The notes under the pieces were generated by a model. That model saw nothing but the letters and a program-made list of their open reading frames with translations, did no database searches and was not told the DNA's origin. A DNA stretch of 64,000 nt from Defluviitalea phaphyphila (GTDB lineage Bacteria > Bacillota > Clostridia > Lachnospirales > Defluviitaleaceae), in assembly GCF_001466305.1 (NCBI RefSeq), contig NZ_JWID01000001.1, forward strand, positions 1-64,000, read 5' to 3'. Every line of letters begins with the position of its first letter. The first letter of the stretch is position 1. The translations under genes were made by a program, and so were the position numbers. This document shows, in pieces, positions 9,600 through 18,223 of the stretch.

Positions 9600-10922
9600 T
9601 TATATATTTTTTATAGCATCTAACTCTTTATGTATTTGTTCTTCTAAATGTTTTTCTGGATTCCACAAAAAATCATATCTAAACAATACAAATCCTCCAT
9701 AATTGTCATTTATTCTTCCATCGTTTATCATTTTTTCAAGAATATTATCAGTTTCAATCCATTCATATTTTCCTTTTCCTGCATAAATATCTTCACGTCC
9801 TATTTTATAAGCTGCTAATCCTATATATAATTTTATATCATTATTTTTAATTAATTTATTCCACTGATTTATAAGTTTATCATAAGAATATGTAGAATGA
9901 TTATATCCAAAATAAATTTGAGGACAAATATAATCAATATATTCAGAACTTGATAACCATTTATAAATATCTATGTATTGAGTATTATAATTTTTATCAA
10001 TAATTCCTTGAGGACTTATTCCAAATTTTATTGAATCATCATAATTCTTAATAGATTTGTATATTTCTTTAATTAATAAATTTACATTTTCTCTTCTCCA
10101 ATCTTCTAAGCTAAGCAATCCTCCCTCATTCTTATACTGTTCATAATCAACTTTATCAAATTGTGGGTCTGTAGTAGGGTAAAAGTAATCATCAAAATGT
10201 ATTCCATCTACATCATAATTTTCAACTATCTCCATAACTCCTTTTATAATTAAGTCCCTTACATCTTCACTTGCAGGATTATAATAAATGCCATTATCAA
10301 TTTTTATTACTCTATTACTTCCATCTGTTAACCACTTTAAAGCTATATTATTATCACTTATTGGTTTATTATTATTTCTTATTCTATAAGGATTTATCCA
10401 TGCTTCTATCTTTAATCCCTTTTCATGTGCTTTATCTACCATAATTTTAAATGGATCAAACTGTGGCGCTATCCCTTCTGTTCCTGTTATAATATAAGAC
10501 CATGGAAAATATTTTGAAGGATATAAAGCATCACCAAAGGGTCTAACCTGTACAATCACTGTATTTAATTTAGCATTTTTTATATTTGAAAACATTTCCT
10601 CAATAGATAACTCAAAATCTATTTCATTTTTATTAATAACATTTTGCAAATCTAAATAAGAAATCCAAACAGCTCTTACTTCATCATCAATATCTTTCTC
10701 AAAATCAGATATTCTTTTTTCATCTTTATATTTATATACTAAGCCATTCAATAATATTGTTGAACTTTTTAATAAGTTAGTATTTTCTTCTAATATAAAA
10801 GTTGTTAAAAAATCTTTTAAAAATTCAATATTACTTAATTCATTTCCATAAGTTAAAGTAAAACTTGAACAACTTATACATAAAATTAACATTAACATAA
10901 ATACTTTTTTTAACCCCTTCAC
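9600..10922 (-). CDS. GHL10 (DUF187/YngK-like) family secreted glycoside hydrolase-like protein
   Basis: About 440 residues. A signal peptide (KGLKKVFMLMLILCISCSSF) is followed by the GHL10 TIM-barrel domain from about residue 85: VRAVWISYLDLQ, VIVQVRPFGDALYPSKYFPW, KIEAWINPYR and DGIHFDDYFYP. The paired Asp in the last motif is the likely catalytic region. Members are predicted to act on cell-wall or peptidoglycan sugars; activity is inferred from the family. I chose GTG 10922 because GGGAGGGG precedes it; an upstream in-frame start would put non-hydrophobic residues before the signal peptide. A terminator hairpin sits immediately upstream of this ribosome-binding site. Confidence 0.83.
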   Translation of the reverse strand: MKGLKKVFMLMLILCISCSSFTLTYGNELSNIEFLKDFLTTFILEENTNLLKSSTILLNGLVYKYKDEKRISDFEKDIDDEVRAVWISYLDLQNVINKNEIDFELSIEEMFSNIKNAKLNTVIVQVRPFGDALYPSKYFPWSYIITGTEGIAPQFDPFKIMVDKAHEKGLKIEAWINPYRIRNNNKPISDNNIALKWLTDGSNRVIKIDNGIYYNPASEDVRDLIIKGVMEIVENYDVDGIHFDDYFYPTTDPQFDKVDYEQYKNEGGLLSLEDWRRENVNLLIKEIYKSIKNYDDSIKFGISPQGIIDKNYNTQYIDIYKWLSSSEYIDYICPQIYFGYNHSTYSYDKLINQWNKLIKNNDIKLYIGLAAYKIGREDIYAGKGKYEWIETDNILEKMINDGRINDNYGGFVLFRYDFLWNPEKHLEEQIHKELDAIKNI

Positions 10923-10943
10923 TTTTTCCCCTCCCGTAAAAAT

Positions 10944-10970
10944 AGTGGTGAATAAATAGCATTCACCACT
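10944..10970 (-). terminator. Terminator between the aldo/keto reductase gene and the GHL10 gene
   Basis: A perfect 10-bp stem (AGTGGTGAAT, 10944-10953 with 10961-10970) with a 7-nt loop is followed on the minus strand by ATTTTTA. It ends the upstream gene and lies only about 10 nt before the next gene's Shine-Dalgarno sequence, so it may also act as an attenuator. Confidence 0.8.
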
Positions 10971-10993
10971 AAATTGTACCATAAAATATAATT

Positions 10994-11818
10994 CTATAAT
11001 AAATAAATTTTATCTGGGTCACTTCCAACTCTTTCTCCAGTATTTAACTTTTCAATTTTTTTCATATCTTCTTCAGATATTTCAAAATCAAAAATATCTG
11101 CATTTTCTTTAATTCTAGATGCATTTACAGATTTGGGGATAGTAACTACTCCTGTTTGAATATCCCATCTTAAAGCTATTTGAGCAATAGTTTTATTATA
11201 TTTTTGTGACAATTCTTGCATAAGAGGAATATTAAAAATTTTACCTTGCATAAGAGGAGCCCAAGCTTCTAATTGAATCTTATTTTCTTGACAAAATGCA
11301 AGTAATTCCTTTTGAGAAAGCTGTGGATGATATTCTACTTGATTTACCATAGGAATAATTTCACAAGATTTCATAAGATCTTCTAAATGATGAATTTGAA
11401 AATTACTTACCCCAATTGCTCTAATTCTTTTTTCTTTGTAAAGTTTCTCCATAGCTTTCCAAGTTTCTTTACTAATAGGTTTAGGCCAATGTATTAAATA
11501 TAAATCAAGATAATCTGTATCTAATCTTTTAATTGTTTCTTCGAAAGCTCTTAATGTTGTATCATATCCTTGATCTTTATTCCACACTTTACTGGTTATA
11601 AATATTTCTTCTCTTTTTATTCCACTAGCTTTTATAGCTTTTCCTACTCCTACTTCATTTTGATATGCAGCAGCAGTATCTATATGCCTATACCCTACCT
11701 TTAAAGCTTCTAAAACAGCCTTTTCTACTTCTTCTCCATCTGGTATTTTAAAAGTACCAAAACCAAGCAAAGGCATCTTAACTCCATTATGTAAAGTTAC
11801 TGTACTTTTAATATCCAT
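10994..11818 (-). CDS. Aldo/keto reductase
   Basis: 274 residues, the standard AKR length. It is an NADPH-dependent (beta/alpha)8 carbonyl reductase of the cytoplasm. The catalytic tetrad is complete: D47 (YRHIDTAAAY), Y52, K77 (ITSKVW) and H110 (YLIHWP). The cofactor-end motifs IPKSVNASRIKEN and IGVSNFQIHHLEDL are present. It most resembles the YvgN/2,5-diketogluconate reductase group, which reduces methylglyoxal and similar aldehydes; the substrate is not determined. I chose ATG 11818 because AGGAG lies 9 nt upstream; the ATG three codons earlier has no spacing from it. Confidence 0.93.
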   Translation of the reverse strand: MDIKSTVTLHNGVKMPLLGFGTFKIPDGEEVEKAVLEALKVGYRHIDTAAAYQNEVGVGKAIKASGIKREEIFITSKVWNKDQGYDTTLRAFEETIKRLDTDYLDLYLIHWPKPISKETWKAMEKLYKEKRIRAIGVSNFQIHHLEDLMKSCEIIPMVNQVEYHPQLSQKELLAFCQENKIQLEAWAPLMQGKIFNIPLMQELSQKYNKTIAQIALRWDIQTGVVTIPKSVNASRIKENADIFDFEISEEDMKKIEKLNTGERVGSDPDKIYLL

Positions 11819-12064
11819 TAAACCCATCTCCTTTTTATGATAATATTATAAAATATATTATATACATTTATTTTCCCCAATAAATCGTTTAAAATCTATA
11901 TAATATTATCACTTATTACTATCTAATAATTTTTAATATAATAAACTTAAACTCTTTATTATTTTAGTTAATTAATTTTTATTATATAATAATATAATAT
12001 CATATATTGTTTACAATTCAATATTAATTATTATAATATTTCTTATGCATAAATATTAATATAA

Positions 12065-12099
12065 AAAAAGACTATCCTACAAAATAGGATAATCTTTTT
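12065..12099 (-). terminator. Terminator of purL
   Basis: Arms 12065-12079 and 12085-12099 form a ~15-bp stem with one mismatch (core TATCCTA), and the minus-strand 3' side runs into T7. It follows the purL stop at 12104. The rest of 11830-12064 is AT-rich with nothing recognisable. Confidence 0.85.
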
Positions 12100-12103
12100 A
12101 TAA

Positions 12104-15100
12104 TTATGAGAAATAATTTACTCCTGCTTCAAATAACTTTTGGTCTTTTGCTCCTACTATATTTTTGGCTACATTACTCCCTATCCTCTCAGAATGTCCC
12201 ATTTTCCCAAGAATTCTTCCATCAGGACTTGTAATTCCTTCTATGGCATTTATAGACCCATTAGGATTAAATGCTATATCATATGTTGGATTCCCTTCAA
12301 AATCTACATATTGAGTAGCAACTTGTCCATTAGAAAAAAGGGTTTCCATCATTTCAGGACTAGCGACAAATCTTCCTTCTCCATGAGATATAGGAATTTT
12401 GTGAATTTCTCCTACTTCTACATTGGCAAACCAAGGAGATTTTGTTGATACTATTTTAGTTGTAACCATACAAGATACATGTCGTCCAATAGTATTAAAA
12501 GTAAGAGTAGGGCTACTTTCATCAATCTCTCTTATTTCTCCATAAGGTACTAATCCTAATTTTATTAATGCTTGAAATCCATTACAAATACCAAGCATTA
12601 ATCCATCTCTATTATTTAGAAAATTCATTACTGCTTCTTTTATTTTAGGATTTCTAAAAACAGTTGCAATAAATTTGCCACTACCTTCTGGTTCATCTCC
12701 CGCACTAAATCCACCAGGAATCATAATAATTTGAGAATTATTAATCTCTTTTACCATATTATCTATAGATTCTTCAATATGAGTAGGAGTCAAATTTTTA
12801 AATACAAAAGTTTTAACTATCCCTCCTGCATTCTCAAAAGCTTTCTTAGTATCATATTCACAATTTGTTCCAGGGAATACTGGCATAAATATTCTTGGTT
12901 TTGCAATTTTTAATCTTGATTTATTTGTATTTTTTTCACTATATATTTTACTTATAGGCTTTTCTTTTATTAATTTTGTTTTAGTTGGAAATACTTTTTC
13001 TAAGGGGTTGCTCCAAGCTTCCAACATTTCTTCTATAGAAATTTCAATATTATTTACTATAATATAAGGATTCTCTTGTGTTTCTCCAAGTAAAATATAT
13101 TCTAATTCGTCAAGAACTTCTATATCTTCTTTATTTATTTCTATAATAATAGAACCATAATTAGGAGCAAATAAAGTTTTGGCATTTACTTCTTTTGTAA
13201 ATTTCATCCCTATCTTATTTCCAAAACTCATTTTACTAATAGCTTCTGCTATTCCTCCTAATTTAACAGTATGAGCTGATAATATTTTTTTATTTTTTAT
13301 TAACTCTGTTATTTTAGAATAATTTTTATCTAGTTGATTAAAATCTGGAAGCTCAAACTCATCTCTTTTTAAAGGAATATATACTACTGCACTTCCTACT
13401 TTTTTAAATTCTGGCGAAATAACATTATTTACATTTACTACATTTACTGCAAAAGCTGTTAAAGTTGGCGGAACATCTAAGTCCTTAAAAGTTCCTGACA
13501 TACTATCTTTTCCACCAATGGCACCTATTCCAAGTATTTTTTGTACATAATAAGCTCCTAATAAAGCACTAAAAGGTTTCCCCCATCTTTTAGGGTTATC
13601 TCCTAATTTTTCAAAATATTCTTGAAGAGTAAGGCGAATATTTTTATAATCCCCTCCAACTGCTACTACCTTAGCGATAGCTTCTATAATTGCATATACT
13701 GCACCATGGAAAGGACTCCATTTAGCAATTTTAGGATTATATCCATGACTCATAATAGTTCCTGTGGTAGTATCTCCATTTAATACTGGAATTTTACCCA
13801 CCATACATTCTGCAGGAGTTAATTGATATTTCCCTCCAAAGGGCATAAGAACTGTTGAAGCTCCAATAGTACTATCAAATCTTTCTACTAATCCTTTTTG
13901 ACTACATACATTTAAATCTTTTAAATTAGCAAGCCAAGCTTCTTTAATATCATCAAGTTTTTCTTTAACTTCATCTAAAATAGTATTAAAATAATTTTTA
14001 TCCTTTTTAGGTTTTTCTACAACTACATTTGTTTTTTGTTCTGCCCCATTAGTATTTAGAAAATCTCTACTAATATCTACTATCGCTTTGTTATTCCAAA
14101 TCATTTTTAATCTATTCTCAGAAGTAACCTTAGCAACAACAACTGCTTCTAAATTTTCTTCTTCTGCCAAAGCAATAAATTCCTCTACTTTAGTTTTATC
14201 TATAACAACTGCCATTCTTTCTTGGGATTCAGATATTGCTAACTCTGTTCCATCTAATCCCTCATATTTTTTAGGTACTGCATTTAAATCTATTTCAAGA
14301 CCATCAGCTAATTCTCCAATGGCAACTGATACTCCTCCTGCTCCAAAATCATTACAACGTTTAATCATGGTACTTACTTTAGGATTTCTAAATAATCTTT
14401 GAATTTTTCTTTCTGTTGGAGGATTTCCTTTTTGCACTTCTGCACCACAACTAATTAAAGATTCTTCATTATGTTCCTTAGATGAACCAGTTGCTCCACC
14501 ACAACCATCTCTACCAGTTCTCCCACCTAAAAGTATTATCACATCTCCTTCTTCTGGAACTCCTCTTAACACATTTTTTCTAGGAACTGCTCCTATTACA
14601 GCACCTATTTCCATTCTTTTTGCTATGTATCCTTCATCATATATTTCTGCTACATGTCCAGTTGCTAATCCCACTTGATTTCCATAAGAACTATATCCAT
14701 GAGCTGCTTCAGTTGTTATTTTTCTCTGAGGCAATTTCCCTGGCAAAGTATCTTTTACAGGAGTTCTAGGATCTCCACTTCCTGTTACTCGCATAGCTTG
14801 ATAAACATAAGCTCTACCTGATAAAGGGTCTCTTATAGCTCCTCCAAGACAAGTAGCAGCTCCTCCAAAAGGTTCTATTTCCGTGGGGTGATTATGAGTT
14901 TCATTTTTAAACATAACAAGCCATTCTTCATTTTTTCCATCAATATCAACATTTACTATAATACTACTAGCATTAATTTCATCTGATACCTCAAGATCAT
15001 CTAATTTCCCCAATTTTCTTAATTCTTTCATCCCCATAAGAGCTATGTCCATAAGGCAAATATTCTTTTCTTTTTCTTTGTATACTAATTTTCTTCCTTC

Positions 15101-15868
15101 TAAATATTTTTCATAAGCTTTTTTAATAGGAACTGTAAAATGCCCATTTTCTATTTCTACTTTTTCTATATTAGTTAAAAATGTAGTATGTCTACAATGA
15201 TCAGACCAATAAGTATCTAAAACTCTTATTTCTGTTATACTAGGATCTCTATTTTCTTCTTCTTTAAAATATTTTTGACAAAACAATATATCATCAAAAC
15301 TCATAGCCAATCCCAATTTATTTCTTAAAGCTTCTAATTCATTCTTATTTAAATTTATAAAACCTTCTAATATCTCTACTTCCCTAGGAATATCAAGTTC
15401 TATATCTAAAGTGTCTGGCTTTTCTAAAGAGGCTTCTCTTGAATCCACGGGATTTATACAATATTTTTTTATAGTTTCAAATTGATTATCTGTTATATTT
15501 CCTTTTAAAATAATTACCTTTGCTGTACGAATTATTGGTTTTTCTTTACGAGTTAAAATTTGAATGCACTGTGCTGCTGAATCAGCTCTTTGATCATATT
15601 GTCCTGGAAGATATTCTATGGCAAATACTCTTTCATTTTCCTCTATAGGAAATTCTTCATCATAATCAACTGGTGGTTCGGAAAAAATAGTATATTTAGC
15701 TTTATTATATGTTTCATCATCTATTCCATCTATATCATACCTATTAAGGATTTTCACATTTTCTAATTCTTTTATAAATAAATTTTCTTTTATATCTTTA
15801 TACAAATTTTGTGCCTCTATATCAAATCCAGGTTTTTTTTGAACAAATATTCTTTTTATGCTATTCAT
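12104..15868 (-). CDS. purL: Phosphoribosylformylglycinamidine synthase, single-chain
   Basis: 1254 residues: the large one-piece PurL with the glutaminase fused, here in the clostridial form. It converts FGAR, glutamine and ATP to FGAM (fourth step of IMP synthesis). The N-terminal PurS-like and linker regions are followed by the ATP-binding synthetase core (VLDTYWSDHCRHTTF, KNETHNHPTEIEPFGGAATC, DFGAGGVSVAIGELADG). The C-terminal class I glutaminase domain has FPGTNCEYD and the nucleophile in GICNGFQALIKLG. I chose ATG 15868, as GGAGG lies just before it; the ATG five codons upstream would overlap that site. It is separated from purD by about 4.4 kb of other genes. Confidence 0.97.
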   Translation of the reverse strand: MNSIKRIFVQKKPGFDIEAQNLYKDIKENLFIKELENVKILNRYDIDGIDDETYNKAKYTIFSEPPVDYDEEFPIEENERVFAIEYLPGQYDQRADSAAQCIQILTRKEKPIIRTAKVIILKGNITDNQFETIKKYCINPVDSREASLEKPDTLDIELDIPREVEILEGFINLNKNELEALRNKLGLAMSFDDILFCQKYFKEEENRDPSITEIRVLDTYWSDHCRHTTFLTNIEKVEIENGHFTVPIKKAYEKYLEGRKLVYKEKEKNICLMDIALMGMKELRKLGKLDDLEVSDEINASSIIVNVDIDGKNEEWLVMFKNETHNHPTEIEPFGGAATCLGGAIRDPLSGRAYVYQAMRVTGSGDPRTPVKDTLPGKLPQRKITTEAAHGYSSYGNQVGLATGHVAEIYDEGYIAKRMEIGAVIGAVPRKNVLRGVPEEGDVIILLGGRTGRDGCGGATGSSKEHNEESLISCGAEVQKGNPPTERKIQRLFRNPKVSTMIKRCNDFGAGGVSVAIGELADGLEIDLNAVPKKYEGLDGTELAISESQERMAVVIDKTKVEEFIALAEEENLEAVVVAKVTSENRLKMIWNNKAIVDISRDFLNTNGAEQKTNVVVEKPKKDKNYFNTILDEVKEKLDDIKEAWLANLKDLNVCSQKGLVERFDSTIGASTVLMPFGGKYQLTPAECMVGKIPVLNGDTTTGTIMSHGYNPKIAKWSPFHGAVYAIIEAIAKVVAVGGDYKNIRLTLQEYFEKLGDNPKRWGKPFSALLGAYYVQKILGIGAIGGKDSMSGTFKDLDVPPTLTAFAVNVVNVNNVISPEFKKVGSAVVYIPLKRDEFELPDFNQLDKNYSKITELIKNKKILSAHTVKLGGIAEAISKMSFGNKIGMKFTKEVNAKTLFAPNYGSIIIEINKEDIEVLDELEYILLGETQENPYIIVNNIEISIEEMLEAWSNPLEKVFPTKTKLIKEKPISKIYSEKNTNKSRLKIAKPRIFMPVFPGTNCEYDTKKAFENAGGIVKTFVFKNLTPTHIEESIDNMVKEINNSQIIMIPGGFSAGDEPEGSGKFIATVFRNPKIKEAVMNFLNNRDGLMLGICNGFQALIKLGLVPYGEIREIDESSPTLTFNTIGRHVSCMVTTKIVSTKSPWFANVEVGEIHKIPISHGEGRFVASPEMMETLFSNGQVATQYVDFEGNPTYDIAFNPNGSINAIEGITSPDGRILGKMGHSERIGSNVAKNIVGAKDQKLFEAGVNYFS

Positions 15869-16012
15869 TATTACAACCTCCATTTTTTATTATTTGAAAT
15901 TCTAATTTTTAACACAAATATAATTTAATCTTCTTTACATATTAATTTTAACATGATATATTTAATAAAAAAAATTAATAATACTAATATCTTTTATAAG
16001 GAGAAGTAATAA

Positions 16013-16900
16013 ATGGATGTTAATTTTGAATTATATAAAGTATTTTTTCATGTAGCTTCAACTCTCAGCTTTTCTGAAGCCGCTAATAAGCTTTTTATTT
16101 CTCAATCCGCTGTTAGTCAATCTATAAAAGCTTTAGAAGAAAAATTAAACACACAACTTTTTTTTAGAAATACTAAACAAGTTAAATTAACAAAAGACGG
16201 TGAAATTTTATTTTTGCATATAGAAAAGGCCTATAATCTTATTAAAAATGCCGAAAGAAATATTAATGAAATCCACTCTCTAGAACAAGGAGAAATTCGT
16301 ATAGGAGCTAGCGACACCATATGCAAATATTATCTTCTTCCTTATTTGAAAAAATTTCACCTACTATATCCTAAAATTAAAATTCTTATAACTAATGGAA
16401 CTTCTCCTAAATGTGTAGAATTTTTAAAACAAGGTAATGTTGATTTTATTGTATCTAACATTCCTAATAATTATGTTGAAAATTCTATGGAAATAAAAAA
16501 TATTAAACCTATTCAAGACGTATTTATAGCAGGAATGCACTTTAAAGAACTAAAAAACAAAAAAGTTTCTTTAAAAGACTTAGAAAAATATCCTTTTTTA
16601 ATGTTAGAAAAGAAAACCACTACTAGAGACTTCTTTGATTCTGTATTAAAAGAAAATAATATTAATATAATTCCTGAAATTGAATTAGGAAGCATAGACC
16701 TGCTTGTTGAAATGTCAAAAATAGGTTTAGGAATCACTTTTGTATGGGAAGAATGTATTATAAACCAATTAAAAAATAAAGAAATATTTATAGTCGATGT
16801 AGCAGAAAACATTCCAAAAAGGGGGATAGGAGTAATTACTCACAAACAAATCCCTCTTTCTACTGGTGCAAAAAAATTTATCGAATTACTAAAGGTATAA
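16013..16900 (+). CDS. LysR-family transcriptional regulator
   Basis: 295 residues. The N-terminal winged helix-turn-helix (about 5-63) has the LysR pattern FYKVFFHVASTLSFSEAANKL then ISQSAVSQSIKALEEKLN. The remainder is a two-lobe periplasmic-binding-like effector domain (GEIRIGASDTICKYYLLPYL). AAGGAG lies before ATG 16013. It is divergent from purL (145 bp apart) and 78 bp upstream of a flavin oxidoreductase on the same strand. LysR regulators usually control an adjacent gene, so the oxidoreductase is the best target guess. The effector is unknown. Confidence 0.93.
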   Translation: MDVNFELYKVFFHVASTLSFSEAANKLFISQSAVSQSIKALEEKLNTQLFFRNTKQVKLTKDGEILFLHIEKAYNLIKNAERNINEIHSLEQGEIRIGASDTICKYYLLPYLKKFHLLYPKIKILITNGTSPKCVEFLKQGNVDFIVSNIPNNYVENSMEIKNIKPIQDVFIAGMHFKELKNKKVSLKDLEKYPFLMLEKKTTTRDFFDSVLKENNINIIPEIELGSIDLLVEMSKIGLGITFVWEECIINQLKNKEIFIVDVAENIPKRGIGVITHKQIPLSTGAKKFIELLKV

Positions 16901-16978
16901 ATTAATTTGACTTTGTATATACTTTCATATATACTTTGATTATCAAAATATTTGTAAATCAAATAAAGGAGAGATATA

Positions 16979-18055
16979 ATGAAACTTCCCTCATTAAAAA
17001 TAGGAAATCTCATTGCAGATATTCCTATTATTCAAGGTGGTATGGGTATTGGCATATCTAGAGCTAAACTTGCTTCAGCAGTTGCTAATGAAGGTGGCAT
17101 TGGAATTATTTCTGGCGTTCAAATTGGTTTTAACGAACCTGATTTTGAAACTAATAATAAAGCTGCTAACATAAGAGGACTACAAAAAGAAATTAGAAAA
17201 GCAAGAAAATTAAGCCCCAAAGGAATAATTGGTGTAAACTTATTGACTGCAATGAATAATTATAAAGAAATGATTTTAACTGCTGTCAAAGAAAAAATAG
17301 ACCTCATAATTTGTGGAGCAGGTCTTCCTGTGGACCTTCCTGAATTGGTTGAAAATTCTGCTTCTAAAATTATTCCCATAGTTTCTTCTAGTAAAGCTGC
17401 AACAATTATAACTAAATTATGGGATAGACGATATAATCGTATTCCTGATGCTTTAATTGTAGAAGGACCAAAAGCAGGAGGACATTTAGGTTTTTCTCTA
17501 AAAGAACTTAATAAAAAACCTATTCCCAATTTAGCAGATATAGTAAAAGAAGTGTTATCAGCTATTAAACCTTTTGAAAAAAAATATAATAAAAAAATAC
17601 CAGTTATTGCTGCTGGAGGTATTTTTGATGGCTATGATATTGCAAAGCATATAAAAATAGGAGCATCAGGAGTTCAAATGGCAACTAGATTTGTTACAAC
17701 TTATGAATGTGATGCTCATGATAATTACAAAAAAGCTTATATAAATGCATCTAAAGATCAAATACAAATTATAAAAAGTCCTGTTGGTATGCCTGGTAGA
17801 GCTATTAGAAATAAGTTAATAGAAACTTTAGAAAAAACTAATAAAAAAATATCCAAATGTTATAATTGTTTAAAACCATGTGATCCTTCTACTACTCCTT
17901 ACTGCATTTCAGAAGCTTTGATAAAAGCCTTAAAAGGAGATACTGATAATGGATTAATTTTTGCAGGAAGTAATGTTTATAAATTAAACAAAATAATATC
18001 CGTTAAAGAATTAATAAATGAATTAGTTAATGAAACTTTAATTGCTTTAACATAA
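16979..18055 (+). CDS. NAD(P)H-dependent flavin oxidoreductase (nitronate monooxygenase family)
   Basis: 358 residues. FMN-binding TIM barrel of the 2-nitropropane dioxygenase/FabK family: IPIIQGGMGIGIS (about 16-28), DALIVEGPKAGGHLG, PVIAAGGIFDGYDIAKHIKIGASGVQMATRF. The GGHLG motif holds the His associated with nitronate chemistry. A Cys-rich segment near the C-terminus (KCYNCLKPCDPSTTPYC, about 295-312) is found in the anaerobe subfamily. Alternatives are a FabK-type enoyl-ACP reductase or another flavin reductase. It probably forms a unit with the LysR gene and ends in a strong terminator at 18055-18084. Confidence 0.85.
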   Translation: MKLPSLKIGNLIADIPIIQGGMGIGISRAKLASAVANEGGIGIISGVQIGFNEPDFETNNKAANIRGLQKEIRKARKLSPKGIIGVNLLTAMNNYKEMILTAVKEKIDLIICGAGLPVDLPELVENSASKIIPIVSSSKAATIITKLWDRRYNRIPDALIVEGPKAGGHLGFSLKELNKKPIPNLADIVKEVLSAIKPFEKKYNKKIPVIAAGGIFDGYDIAKHIKIGASGVQMATRFVTTYECDAHDNYKKAYINASKDQIQIIKSPVGMPGRAIRNKLIETLEKTNKKISKCYNCLKPCDPSTTPYCISEALIKALKGDTDNGLIFAGSNVYKLNKIISVKELINELVNETLIALT

Positions 18056-18084
18056 AAAATCCCTCAATTTATCGAGGGATTTTT
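18055..18084 (+). terminator. Terminator of the flavin oxidoreductase gene
   Basis: A perfect 11-bp stem AAAAATCCCTC (18055-18065 with 18074-18084), an 8-nt loop and a T-tract follow the stop codon. Confidence 0.93.
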
Positions 18085-18109
18085 ATCTTTATTTATATAA
18101 AAGCTTGTA

Positions 18110-18138
18110 GTGACAACTTACATAAAATATGCTATCAT
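18110..18138 (+). promoter_or_regulatory. Candidate extended -10 promoter of the chemoreceptor gene
   Basis: GTGACA (18110-18115), a 17-nt spacer ending in TGC, then TATCAT (18133-18138). It gives an ~80-nt leader containing the hairpin at 18163-18194. Confidence 0.55.
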
Positions 18139-18162
18139 AATTATATCAATTTCAAGACAAAG

Positions 18163-18194
18163 AAGTCATGCCTATTTATCATTAGGTATGACTT
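18163..18194 (+). other. Leader hairpin before the chemoreceptor gene
   Basis: AAGTCATGCCT (18163-18173) pairs with 18184-18194 through 11 bp with one G-U. It is followed by a short TTTTA, 30 nt before the ATG. It resembles a weak terminator or attenuator between promoter and gene. No known riboswitch consensus was recognised around it. Confidence 0.5.
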
Positions 18195-18223
18195 TTATAG
18201 TCTAAGAAAGGATTTGCATTATA

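Noticed and set aside
18085-18223. Cyclic di-GMP riboswitch before the chemoreceptor gene
   Set aside because: Such switches often precede chemoreceptor genes, but the conserved GEMM core is not present; only a simple hairpin is seen.
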